Source: Adiantum capillus-veneris
Taxonomy: Eukaryota; Streptophyta; Polypodiopsida; Polypodiales; Pteridaceae
Direction of reading: 5' to 3'
DNA: 64,000 nt
NCBI GenBank assembly: GCA_014529385.2
Contig: CM043957.1
Location: forward strand, 85,067,881 to 85,131,880
Below, piece after piece: positions 46,623-58,186 of the stretch. Numbering within the stretch: position 1 is the stretch's first letter; each line of letters starts with the position of its first letter. The position numbers and the translations under genes were made by a program. The notes below the pieces were generated by a model, which made no database searches, was not told the DNA's origin, and worked only from the letters and a program-made list of their open reading frames with translations.

Positions 46623-49600
46623 GTGGATTGTCATCTGTCTTTGCTAGCCACACCTGGATACGATTTCGAAGAATCAAGTAAGTCATCTTCTTCTTCTACT
46701 GCTTCATCATCTTCACGGTGCATGGGTAGGAAGAAACTATCAGAGAAGATGCAGGAGACTATCAACGAAACCCAAGCCCTTATTACTGCTACAAAGGCAA
46801 CTCTTCCACTCATCTCGCACAACAAAATTCAGCACTATGTGTTTACTGAGCAAGCTAAGGCTCTACTCCAACTATGGGATTTGCATGTGGTTTTGCAAGC
46901 CACGAGGATTGAGTTTGACACAACCATCATAAGGCAAGTCGTGGACTCTTTTATGTTGAAGATGGCAGTGCTGTGGTTTATGGCAAGAAGGTGTCTGTCA
47001 CACCAGAAAGTATTGCTTTTGCATTCTGCATGCCAAACGGGCCCAAGCCATTTGTGGCAACCACATAGCAGATAAGTGCAGATCAGTGCAGCTCTGAAGG
47101 AAGATGATACTGCCAAGAGGAAAAGGAAATCCAACGCGCAAGGAATTCCAATAGCAGGACTAGACGCTCCCGCGGCCTACTGATTTGTGGCTGAAGCTAT
47201 GAGCTTGAAGAATAATCCGACATATGTGTCAGAGAAAGTTTTTGCTATGCTTTTAGCAAAAAGACTAGATTTCAAAGTCTCTATCAACCTCTACCAAATA
47301 TTGTTGCATAATGTGCTTCAGTAAACTGCCAATCTAAGATCTTAAAGTGTATTCAAAGCTTGGTATGTTTGGTACTAGGAAACTGCTCCAAACGCCCATG
47401 ATCAGGTGAGAATGGCTTGGAGCCAGAACCCGTTCCCAGTATCCAGGAATATAGAATTGTCATTGGATGAAGAAGAGCCAGAAAACCAGTCAACCCCCAC
47501 TGTACAGAAAAGGAAGGCTATACAAGATGAAGCTAGCAGTTCAAAGAAGCCAAGGATGACACTGACTAAAAGTACTGCTCTCCTTAAGCAGTTGGAAAGT
47601 CAAATCAAAATAGTGTCTACTGAAAGGATTCCAGTTAGCTAGACTGAACAATATACTGACCAGACCACTTGTGGAATCAACCAGTCAGCAGGCCAGATTT
47701 CAGTAACCACTAGTACTGGACAAGATCAGTCAGAAAGGGCCAGTCTTGCGCACTCAGCAAACCAAATTGATAAGGCCAAAGGCCTAGCTTCTCCAAATCC
47801 ACTTGGCAGAGTTTCCATCCCATACAATGAAGAATCCCTGCACTTGAAAAAGAAAGACAGGTTACAATAGCTGCAGACTCGTCTGCTCAAGGGACGTCTC
47901 CTATTGCAAAAATCTTATTATGTTGCATCACCTTATCTAGCTCCTGTCACAGTCTATGATCCAATTGACTCTGACCCAGCAACAGTTAATGATGGTTGTT
48001 CAGCACTCATTCAGTCATCATGGAATACTATTGCCAGTTGCATGAGACAAATGATGGATGTTGCAGGGTCAGAAGATGAGTTGAATAAAGTAAAAACTAA
48101 ACTAAAAGAAGTTGAGAAGCAGATTGAAAAGCTAGAGCAAGGGAGAGCATCCCAGAACCTGCGCCACAGTATCCTTGAGGCTCAGTCAAATAGGACTATT
48201 CATCAATTACAAAGTAAGTTAGCCAAGGTAGAGTCTGAGATGCAGACCATGCGGGAAGAAAAGGCAGAAGCTGAACGAGCTGATGATCGGTTCGAAACCA
48301 TGCTGAGAATGAAGCAAGTTGAGTTCAACTCTTTACTAATCCGCCACAATGCTCTGAAGGCCACATCAACAGAAATATATATCTATAATAATCTAGCCAA
48401 GATCTTGAATCCAGCAGGAAATGCTGTTTTCAACATAGATAACTTGAAGTCTCTTATGGAAACGATGCAGAGTGATTTATAAGATAAATTTTTTGAATAT
48501 AATAGTGCTCTGACAAATCAAGCTATCCTTGATTACATTGACAGTAGAACACCATTGAAGAAGACGAGGATAAGGAGGAAGAAGAAGTAGAGAAGGAGGA
48601 TGATCCAAAAAAAGGGCATAATGATGATGATGATGATGCCTCTCCTCCATCTCCACCTTTAGAACCTAGTACTGGTGGTACATGGCCAGCTGGAGGAAAT
48701 CAGTCACAGGCAGACTAGCCACACTAGCATGAAGGGCAACGGTCGATTAATCAGCAGTTAGGAGAGGAACAACCCAACAACAATGGGAATCCACCAGCAC
48801 ACCAGTCACAACACAATTGGGATGTTAAAGGGAAAGGCAAAGCAGTGACTGAGGGACCAACAGTTGATGAGCAACATTCATTCCAGCTCATCATGTTGAA
48901 CAAGATATTGAGACATCAACAGGCTCCTATAACCAGGCGGTATCCGGAGGATGATGATCTTATCTCTAATCTAGAGCGCTTTTAGCGACTGTATGTCGGC
49001 ACTAGCGAAATGGTTGAGCATTGGAAATCAGCTGCTTTCCATGATCAAGAGGCCTGCGAATTGCCTGCGCATCCCAGTACATTACAACTGTTAGAAAGGG
49101 TGCCTGAATGGATACTAACTACTGAAGAGAGAATAACCAATCCACATTGGCAACGACAGTCTACTGCAGATTGTCATTCTCTGGCCATGGAATTAGAGAT
49201 TTTGATGGGAAACAAGCCGACATATAATGCATGAAGGATGTCAGGAATCAATTGAAAGAGGTCTTAGTGCAAATACAGATTGCTAGGGGAGTTTTGGATC
49301 AAAGGGTGCAAACTATTCTTCAAGACCAGCAGACTGCCACCAACAAGGGACCTCAAACTCGAATGTCAATAGGAGAACAGGCAAGAGAGGCAAGAGTTTC
49401 CAAGACAGGCAGCAAGAGAGGCAGAGTTGCCAAGATTTTTTCCAGCACTCTACCCTCAACATCTAGAACCAGTCGATCGGCTCACATATTTCAAGATTAC
49501 TGATGATCTTTAGGATTGGTATGAGTGATCGACTTTGGAATGGAAAACCTGGCAAAGAATATTCAATGACGCTCTCCAATTGAATGATCTCCAAGAGCTA

Positions 49601-50086
49601 AGAGATGAGGTGCAGAGGATAAAACTGTGTATGGGCCAGTGGAAAATTCAGCTCAGAGAACTCATTAAGATCACCAACCAACTGCTGCAACTCGTTGTTG
49701 AGTCCTCTAAAGTGCTTGAAAAGGACATTATGGCTAGACCAGACCTAGGACCATAGTACAGAGAGATGGTTGAGATTCTTTTTGAAGCTTGGATCAAAGC
49801 CAATCAGCCTCTCTCAGAAGGATGGATCCATACAGCCTCGCATTGTCACAAACAGGCCAGAACTCGTCTCACCAAAGGCAGACGTACGCTCTATGATCCC
49901 AACACCAAAACTCATTATCCTCTCACGCCTTATGAAATCAAGATGTCCACAGAAAGGCGGGATCAGCTTGAGAAGGAGGCCATTTACAGGCTCATTCAAA
50001 AGGAGAATGCTGGCACTGGGACTTCTCAGGTGCCATCCAAGCCAAAATGTAAACGGAAGCGAGTTCAGTGGAAGGATATAGGGTAG
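46623..50086 (+). pseudogene. Accessory coiled-coil region of element F
   Basis: Function unknown. Pieces in changing frames: 46623-47075 starts with a serine-rich stretch and holds LISHNKIQHYVFTEQAKALL; another frame at about 46955-47065 reads VYGKKVSVTPESIAFAF. 47200-47320 reads YVSEKVFAMLLAKRLDF. 47406-47642 is basic and acidic (KKPRMTLTK). 47904-48482 is an intact 192-codon frame whose middle is a strong coiled coil (ELNKVKTKLKEVEKQIEKLE, LQSKLAKVESEMQTMREEKA). Later frames (49010-49503, 49766-50086) are charged; the last ends KCKRKRVQWKD. It occupies the space between the integrase stub and the 3' LTR, as in element E, and the layout is similar. Confidence 0.6.
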
Positions 50087-50443
50087 TTCCATCTCAGAAT
50101 TTGGTCGAGGATTTTTTTGCCGGTCTTGGAATCAGACGGTGGATTTTTCCAGTAGTTTCTCCAACAGACGCTGGATTTTTCCACTCAGGGGTTGGTGTCA
50201 CTTGGTTGGACAGCCCTTGGAATTACAATTACAAGCGTGTCAAGCACTCAACAACCCAGCACTAGAAGAATCAGACGATGGATTTTTTCAGTTCGACTTG
50301 GTGTCTCTTAGTTGGATGCCCCTAGAACTACAACTAGAGGGGTGTTAAGCACTCAACAAGAAAAATTCAAGAAGAATTAGACGGTGGATTTTTTTTCTTA
50401 GAAATTTTGGAATCTTGCCAAAATTCAAGAAAGGAGGGAAGGA

Positions 50444-50787
50444 TGTAGATGGCGGTTTCTGCTTAGCTTTTGATTCATAATCCTTAGTTTTTGAGTTGTT
50501 CTGGAGCTACATCATCTTTATCTGTAATCTTTTATCTGTAATCCTAAATACAGCAGTCCAATGTACTTCAGCCATACATACTTTGTACTCATTCTCTCTG
50601 AATCCGAATCTAAATCAAAATCTCAACATCATTCTCGGTACTTCAGGCTGTTTCTCATTTCAGTAGATGTATTCCAGTTCAGTTTCTATCTCCTTTTCCA
50701 GTTCTACTGCTTGAACTAACACATCACCAGTAGCTGTAAACTTCTAACACTGGAATCAGTTATCTAAAGAGATCAGTTCCAATTCTA
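50444..50787 (+). repeat. 3' LTR of element F
   Basis: It starts TGTAGATGGCGG right after the polypurine tract and ends ..CCAATTCTA, followed by copia sequence (tttgcaatcctc). It lacks the TATA-containing part found in the left LTR, so it is shortened at its U3 end. Confidence 0.75.
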
Positions 50788-52122
50788 GTTTGCAATCCTC
50801 AAGTCCAAATTTACATAGCAATGTCTCTATGTAACTTTTCTGACACAAGGCAATACCACCATCACACTGCTTAAATTGTATACCCAAGTAATGATGCAAC
50901 AGTCCCAAATCTTTCATCTTGAAAGTAGCATTCAAATCAGCCTTAAATTCAGTCTCTCATTTGGTCCCGTGATCAGCATATCATTTACATAAAGAACCAC
51001 AATGAGAAGTACATCACCCTCACGCTTTACATACAATGTGCTTTCAGTTGGATTGTTACAAAAACCTTGTTTGACCAAATGAGTGTCAACTTTCTCATAC
51101 CAAGCACGAGGAGATTGCTTCAACCCATACAAATCCTTGTTACATTTTCACACTTTGTCCTCTTGTCCTTTCTTGACAAAACCGTGAGGCTGCGTTACAT
51201 AAAATTCCTCAAATATGTCACCATTCAAGAAAGTAGTAACAATGTCTGATTGATGTACATCCCAACCAAAATGAGATGCCAATGCACATAGAAAACGCAT
51301 AGTAGTCATACAACAAGTGGGAGCAAATGTCTCTTCATAATCTCTGCCTTTTTGTTGTACATAACCCTTTGCAACAAGTCAAGCCTTATGGCGATCAATC
51401 TCGCCATCCGGCTTGCGTTTCAACTTGTAAACTCACTTCATACCAATGGCCTTTTTGCGGGGAGGCAAATCACATAAAGTCCATGTGTCATTTTCTATAA
51501 GTGCATCATATTTTGATTGCATGGCAGCCATCCAATTTTCTAAATTATATGCTTCATCAAAAGACAGAGGTTCCTCAACATCATGTAAGCTAGACACAAC
51601 CAAAGCATAACAATCTGATGCATAAGATGCATGGTGAGACCCTGAACGAGTATGACTAGACAAAGGTGCATCCAATTTAGTGTCACGTAAAGTGTGCACC
51701 AACCATTTTGGCATACCTCTAGCCTGCTCATTTTCAGCCCTTTCCTCATCAAGTACATCATGTACATCTGCATTAGTAATAGGCTGATCTGTAACATTTT
51801 TGGAAACCCCCATAGGCTGTACATTTGCCTCATTGGAACTTACATTCGTATTTCCACCACTAAAAAGAGGCAACAAAGTGTCATAAATGTCCTGTGAGCT
51901 TACATTACTGTCTCTAGTACATGACAATAAGGGCTGAACAAAATATTCCACAAACACTATATCCCGTGAAACTAGAATATGTTTTGTTTGTGGATGATAC
52001 AACCTGTAACCTTTGCTTTCAGTACTATAACCAACAAAAATACATTTGACAGCCTTATCATCCAATTTTCTGCGTTGTGTTTGTGGCACCAAAGCATATG
52101 CCAAACAGCCAAAACCATGCAT
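50788..52122 (-). pseudogene. Reverse transcriptase of copia 1
   Basis: From 52122 leftwards: the linker after integrase (KCIFVGYSTESKGYRLYHPQ), a variable region, then RT starting near DTWTLCDLPPRKK (about 51460-51500), and DLYGLKQSPRAWYEK (about 51080-51130). The catalytic motif reads YVNDML (about 50970-51000) where copia RTs, including copia 2, have YVDDLL; loss of that aspartate should abolish activity. Frameshifts lie near 51433 and 51140. Element F is inserted after the LCKFGLEDCK stretch. Confidence 0.9.
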
Positions 52123-52233
52123 GTGCTCAATAGAAGGCTTTCTATCATGTCATGCTTCATATGGAGTAATAGACTGCAAAGCTTTTGTAGGACACCTATT
52201 TAGTACATAAGTGGCACACATGATGGCCTTAAG

Positions 52234-53340
52234 CTAAAAAGAATGTGGCAAAGCTTGACTTTTGACCATACATCGTGCCATTTCCGTAAGTGACATGTTT
52301 TTCCTCTCAACAACACCATTTTTCTGAGGTGTATAAGGCACTATACATTGGTATTTTATCCCACGACTAGTCAAAAATGCATTGAATTCATGAGGCATAT
52401 ACTCCCTCCCTCGATCGGAACAGAGGGTGCCCATAGTACATTTCAAGACATTTTCAGTCATAGCCAGAAATTGTTTGAAGCACATAAAAACTTTGGACTT
52501 TGCTTTAAGCGGAAATACCCATGCATGCCTCGAGTAATCATCAATGAAAGTACCAAAGTATAGGTAATTGCCCAAGGACGGAGTTTGCATGGGCCCACAA
52601 ACATCACTATGCACAAGCTACAACGTGCATGTGTCCCTAATTGAACCATCCTTTGGAAACTTAGAATGCTGCATTTTACCCAGAATACAGCCTTCACAAA
52701 CATGTTTGAGAGGTGCTTCAAGAGGCGGCAAAGAAGCAACCATATCAGATTTTTGCAAAGAACGCAGCAAACTGGCAAAATTTAGATGACCAAAACGTGC
52801 ATGCCAAAGTATTGCATCTGAAATAGCCCTTGAATCTGCAACTGCATTTGCAAAATTTTGTCCACACTTGTCATACAAAGTGAGCTTATACAGCCCACGG
52901 CACAAAAGCCCAGATCCAATGATTTCATCACCAAAACTGAGATCATGAACTGTACATCTGTCATCCACAAATTTGACTACAAGTCCAAGTCTAGCAAGTG
53001 TAGATGCAGACAAAAGATTCTTCTTGATCCCAGGTACATAAAGTGCATCAACAAGTGCAAAAGAACTGCCATTAGCAGTAGTAAGCACAATCTTTTCAAC
53101 CTCCTAAACCGGATAAGAGGCATTGTTGGCACAAGTGACTGAATTCCCATGAGGGACAGACTCAAGAGAGGTGAACAATTCACAATGTGAGGTAATGTGC
53201 TTTGTAGCACCACTATCGAAATACCACACATTTGAATCTGCAGCAATTGACAAGCATACATGATGGACAACAGGATTGTAAGTGCACTCTGCACTAAAAG
53301 CCCATTCTGCATCAACATCAGCAACACAATCTCCTTTCAC
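52234..53340 (-). pseudogene. Protease and integrase of copia 1
   Basis: Protease: VWYFDSGATKHIT (53104-53340) has the D-S-G-A active site. The gag-pre-integrase zinc module (52618-53088) includes LWHARFGHLNFASL and CEGCILGKM. The integrase core (52234-52614) carries MHSDVCGPM, FIDDYSRHAWVF, CSDRGREYM and NGVVERKNM, so the catalytic D, D and E are present. Stops or shifts near 53100 and 52615 separate the pieces. Confidence 0.92.
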
Positions 53341-53347
53341 AGAAGAC

Positions 53348-54378
53348 TCAACAATGGCTGCATTTGTAGTGGAACCAGCATTTGTAGTGGAACTTACCCT
53401 CTTTCCTCTTAGCCTCTTTGGCCTTCAGCTGAGGACATTGCTTGATCAAGTGATCATTAGCTTTACAATAATGGCAACGCATCCTTTTGCCATTATCACC
53501 AAAATTTTCAGATGAATTTCTGCCAGCAGAAGCATTAGGAACATAAGTTTTTCCACTCGTAGAAGAACCATAATAAGTGGCTGCATTGCTGTTACCACCC
53601 TTTCTTTGAGAAGCAATAAAAGCCTGTTCAACTGCACGCTGTCTAGTCCTATTTTTCTTGAACACTGACTCTTGCAACAACAATGTGCATAATGCATCAA
53701 ACTTGACAACGTCAGGATTTCCTTCGGTCATAAGTCTCCAAGTACTAGCAAAAGTCTAGTAAGAATCTAGCAAGGCATCAAGAACAGTCTGCACAAGGGA
53801 ACTGTCTGAAATGACTTCACCTACAGAAATTGCTCATTGATATCCTGGACACCAGCAAGATAAATGTCCATATCATCTTTCTCATGCTTAATCTTCGACT
53901 GTAGCTCTTTACACAACAAAGCAATTTTAGCCTCATTGCGGCTTGCATAAAGACCTCCTAGAATATCCAAAGCCTGTTTTGCAGATTTTGTTGAACGGAT
54001 GTGAGGAACAATAGTGCGCTTCACAGGCAATGCAATCAATGCATGAGCCTGCACATCCTTTACATCCCAACGAGCTTGTTCTACCGTAAGCAAAACAACT
54101 CTAATAGGAGCAATCCTTGCAGTAAGATGTGCAACATCGTCAACATCACCTGCATCCTCAAAACCAGGACGTACATCAATGCCCTGCAAAATATTCCAAA
54201 CGCCCTTTGACACTATAACATGTTGCATCATGTAAGCCCACATAGGGTAATTGTCCCCATCCAACCTGTCCTCAGTAGCAAACATCTTGAAGACATCTGT
54301 GTTGTTGTCAACCATGGCAAATGCTGCACCTGATGTGAAAACTGCCCGAAAATAGGAGAAACGGAGCGGGAATAGCAC
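53348..54378 (-). pseudogene. gag of copia 1
   Basis: The capsid part (53821-54378) contains FATEDRLDGDNYPMWAYMMQ and GVWNILQGIDV, the typical copia Gag start; the likely initiator is the Met of MVDNNTDVFKMF, near 54315. After a frame change, 53348-53731 holds the zinc knuckle CHYCKANDHLIKQC. Gag forms the virus-like particle. Confidence 0.9.
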
Positions 54379-54636
54379 GTGCTATATAACGCAAACCGTA
54401 GAAGACTGTAAGGCACCTCTTATGTAGAAAACGACATTGAGATAAATTCTGCACAAAATGGCAAAATTACTTGTGCAGACCTGCCTGAATCAAAAATCTG
54501 AGCAGACTGTGAGCTCTACAAGCACCCCCAAAATTTTTGTCGACCTACGAATGCTTGCCAACGCTTACTGAAATCGGAGAAAGTGAGCAGGCGTGTGCTG
54601 GAGCAGTTGGTAACTAAGCTCGGGAGGACGTAACCT

Positions 54637-54648
54637 GCTCTGATACCA
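54637..54648 (-). other. Primer-binding site for initiator tRNA-Met, copia 1
   Basis: gctctgatacca on the + strand is the complement of TGGTATCAGAGC, two bases inside the 5' LTR (54651). Confidence 0.95.
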
Positions 54649-54650
54649 AT

Positions 54651-54875
54651 TGTTGGAATTAGGGTTGCAGAGAAATGCACACAGCTTGGAGAAGACGAAG
54701 GAAGCTCAAGGCACACAATAGAGTGTGTTACTTAGTGTGCAATGGAAAGATAGATAGCCCTAGAGTAATGGGCGTATATACAATGCACGGGGGAAAAAAC
54801 CTCCTAAAGAGGGAAAAAATGCCCCGGTGGTCCTAGTGTGTTCACACACATAACTACCACATGTATATGGTAACA
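54651..54875 (-). repeat. 5' LTR of copia 1
   Basis: 225 bp, tgttggaatt..ggtaaca on the + strand, followed by the target duplication ATAGT. Confidence 0.95.
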
Positions 54876-54880
54876 ATAGT

Positions 54881-56778
54881 TAACTCAAAATTTGAACAAA
54901 AGAGCCTTTAGTGCGTTTTTTTGACCAAATTAGAGATTTTCTTGATCTGTTGGGCTCATACTTGACATATGGCATGTGATAGATGTGTACAAGTGATAGG
55001 TGAAGTGACAATAATTTTCAAGCCAATTGTGCACAAAAGTACATAATCGCAATTATTTACAATAGTCACTTTTTTTGCATAAAAATAAAATTTTATGACC
55101 TACAAATCTTTAATACATTTAAAAGAAGCCCTAAAATGAATTTGGTAAGGTTTGGTCGTGTCGGTATCACTTCGTGCTCTTGTCGACTCTGAAATCACCG
55201 ATTTTTGTTACTACTTGGTGTGTAGAGTTGTTTGGTCATTTTTGAAGCCGTGGACTTGTCTGGTACATAGTCCTGATGGTGCTCATTCAGTTTGGGCTCA
55301 TTCGGAGTCAGTTTGACTTCATATGTCAAATTTGACACTTTGTAGCCTTTGAGCTATTTTGTGTTGTTCGAGAGCTTTCCTTGACTATTTTCTTGAAACC
55401 ATCTAGGTACTTAGTGTACAGACCTTGTCTATAAGCTACCCATGGAGTCAGAATCCAATTTTGGGATTTGGTAAAAACCTAGATTATTTACTTGGGGACC
55501 CCATCGACCCGTGCCAAATGGTCATCTAATGATATGGAAGTGTTCTATTATCTAAGGGAATGCTACAATTCAAGTCTCTTCCAATTCGGTTGAGCTGACA
55601 AGCCGCTATGGTCGTTTTTGTGTCATAGGAATTTGTACACGACTAAGATTCTAGGGCTTTTTTTGGGCGTAAACTTGCTACCCGAGTGTATAGAAACGTT
55701 CTTTGCTGAGTAGAACTTACCCCTCATGTCTCGTGTGAGACAATGCTGAAAATGGGCGATTGTGGACTCCGAAAATCACGCACGAAGAAGGTAGAGAGCT
55801 CTCTCCTCCAAGAGTGACTAGTGGAAATGAGGTTATTTTGGGCCACCTAAAATATCTATACTCCGACTTCCCAAACTATTTCCCCCCATATTTCCCTCTT
55901 AGTCCTACTAAGCCATGAAATCTAAGTTAGACTCAAAATTTTCTCAATCGGACTCCGTTAGGTCATTCTGCAAGAATTTGCAAAAACAGGCCTTGGCGTC
56001 CTAATTTAGGCTTCCCGCTTTCATTTGTCATTTTGATTGAAACTTTTTGTGTCTATCCGTCTTGTTCTTCTAATTATCAACGTATCTTCAGTTTCTCTAT
56101 CTGAGCTCATTTGATATTTATTATTAATTTTTGACCTATTTATTGAAAATATCAAATAAAATAATAAAATATACTAAAAAATCAATTTGAAAAATCAACA
56201 AGTAAGAAAATCCATTGAGAAACATTTCTTTATTGCTTTTTGGTGGATTTCTCCTTTTTTAAAAACTCCAATATCAAGTAAAACTGATAAAAATAAGCAA
56301 AAAATGCTATTTTTTAATGAATTTTTTGATAGTATATACACTATTTACACTCATCGGGAGATGTTATTAGTTAAAATTTTCCTCTTGATGTTTTTTAAGG
56401 GTATTATTAGGTAATTTTTCAAAAAACCACACGTTAACATCTAACTTTTTTCCTCCCTCTTCAAACATTGCCCTTGATTACTGAGGTTCCCTTCCACTCC
56501 TCCTAGATGGAGTACTCCGGGACGATTCTGTGCATGGGTTGCACAATCGTGCCTATGCATAGCCGTGGTTGGCTCTATCATGGTTTGAAGGTCGATGCAA
56601 TTCAAACCAGTATGTTGTGCAAGAGTTGGGTCTTGAGTAGTTAACTCAAGGCTTTTCGTGGTCGAGGTTTCCTGTTGAATAGAAAATTCTATAATTTGTG
56701 TGCTCTTTGTCTGATTGTACCATCTGGATGCTTCGGCACATTGATTTCCTAAGCTGTAGGTATCAATGATGATGGTTG
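54881..56778. other. Non-coding; probable continuation of E and 3' end of G
   Basis: AT-rich sequence without convincing genes. The left part follows copia 1's target duplication and so continues element E upstream of its coding region. Near the right, a pyrimidine tract (cttttttcctccctcttc, 56445-56462) is the complement of a polypurine tract, followed to the left by tgttaacgtgtgg on the minus strand; this could mark the start of G's 3' LTR. The boundary between E and G was not found. The frame at 56187-56414 has no domain. Confidence 0.35.
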
Positions 56779-58186
56779 CTAAGATTTAACTCTCCAATGG
56801 TATCTTGGTTTTACAATTTGTGGAGAAGATAAATGCTCCTCTTTCCTCCAAACCCATCTTGTGTTAGTTTTACTTCTCGAAGATGTTTTTCTCTGAGTTG
56901 TTAGATGTGAAACTTTCTTCAGTATGGTAGATGAGTTTTTAGGCACCCAAAATTGATACGGATTGTCCTTGATTTTTGCTTTTCGTACCCAACTATGCCC
57001 GACTCCTTGCATGCTACTTGTAGCATTTGCTTGTCTAGAGGAGGAAGTAGATTGATTGCTATGATTTTTCAATTGTACTTTGATGCAAATGTCCATTCCA
57101 TCCAACCATTCATCATTCTGTGATTCTCTTAGTCTTTCATCTCCTTCCAAAGTGTTGATGGGAATAGGTGTTTGTTGATTTTTGAAAGCAAATTTTCTCT
57201 TGAGTACTCGAAGTCGAGCTTCCTCTTGGGGTTCATCAATAACTAGCTGTTGTTCTCTGCTTTGATGCATGTATCTTCTCTAGCAAATCATTGGTTAGTG
57301 AAAAATGGTACTTCTTTAATCGACATCCACTAATCCAATTAGCCATTGGTTCACCATCTAAAGTGGACAACTTAACTGCTCCACTTGGAGATACGTCTTC
57401 AATGATAAACAGTTCGTTTTCCTTTTTCTTGAACTTGGAAATGTGTTGCTTAAGGGAATAGACTAAAACTAGGTCCCTTTTTTTGAAGATTTTTGTGACT
57501 AGATGTGAATCAAAAAATTGTTTTTGCTTTTGTTTTTGTTTTTGTTTTTTGTGCATAGATGCGAGCTATAGCTATTAGCCTTTGCTCATCAAGATTTTCT
57601 AAATCTTCAAGCCTCTCTGACGATTCATGTGTTGTCCACTCAAGATCTTTAGCTACCCTTAGTGTCGGCAATAGAAATTCTATCGGTAGTATGGCATCAA
57701 GACCATAAACAAGATTAAAGGGTATAGCATTTAAAGTTGTCTTGAATGAAACTCTATAAGCCCATAGAGCGGCATGTAGATTCATTTCCCAATCCATTCT
57801 TTCTAAAATAACCACTTTAGTCAATACCAAGATAAGAATTTTATTCGTGTGCTCAGCTTGTCCATTTTCTTGTGGATGATATAGAGAGGATTTGTTATGG
57901 ATGACCATACATTCATTCAGCAGATACTCAATTACCTCATTAAGGAAATAAGTTCCTCTATCACTGATAATTTCTATTGTAAGTCCATATCTTGTGAATA
58001 TATTCTCATACAAGAATGTGGTTGTGGTTCTAGCACATTCTTCCTGGTTGCCTTAGCCTTTGTCCACTTGGTCAAATAGTCCGTAGCTACAATGATATAT
58101 TGAGCTTGAGTTCTATAAGAAGGTGGTTGTACTGGTCTAGCCCCCATTATTGGTCTTGAAGGCATGCTATCTACTCTAGTTGACAT
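56779..58186 (-). pseudogene. Integrase of element G and downstream charged segment
   Basis: The core is split over 57974-58186 (IVATDYLTKWTKAKATRKN, first D) and 57510-58013 (EIISDRGTYFLNEVIEYLL, second D; ENGQAEHTNKIL, with E kept). The tail (57236-57556) has KRDLVLVYSLKQH, then GAVKLSTLDGEPMANWISG and RLKKYHF. A lysine/glutamine run from repeated TTTTTG codes KTKTKTKAK near 57530. The downstream piece 56779-57270 is charged, with no known domain. Confidence 0.88.

Larger units (their letters stand above)
43287..50787 (+). mobile_element. LTR element F: gag plus coiled-coil ORFs, pol deleted
   Basis: A plus-strand LTR element inserted in copia 1's RT gene. LTR-like ends share a sequence from tagcttttgattcataatcc to ccaactcca/ccaattcta. 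A polypurine tract (aagaaaggagggaagga, 50427-50443) precedes the right LTR, and a TGG-starting primer-site candidate (43704) follows the left one. Between them are gag, the C-terminal tail of integrase and a long coiled-coil region. Protease, RT, RNase H and the integrase core are missing. The target duplication could not be resolved, because the right LTR lacks the U3 seen in the left. Confidence 0.8.
42243..54875 (-). mobile_element. Ty1/copia retrotransposon 1, interrupted by element F
   Basis: LTRs of 227 bp (42243-42469) and 225 bp (54651-54875) enclose a minus-strand copia gag-pol in the copia order gag, protease, integrase, RT, RNase H. The target duplication ATAGT is exact (42238-42242 and 54876-54880). 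Removing F (43287-50787) leaves about 5.1 kb, normal for copia. Copia element 2 at the window end is the same family and shows the uninterrupted sequence across F's insertion point. Confidence 0.95.

Noticed and set aside
56187-56414. 75-residue plus-strand open frame
   Set aside because: AT-rich, no domain, lies in non-coding sequence near a probable LTR start.
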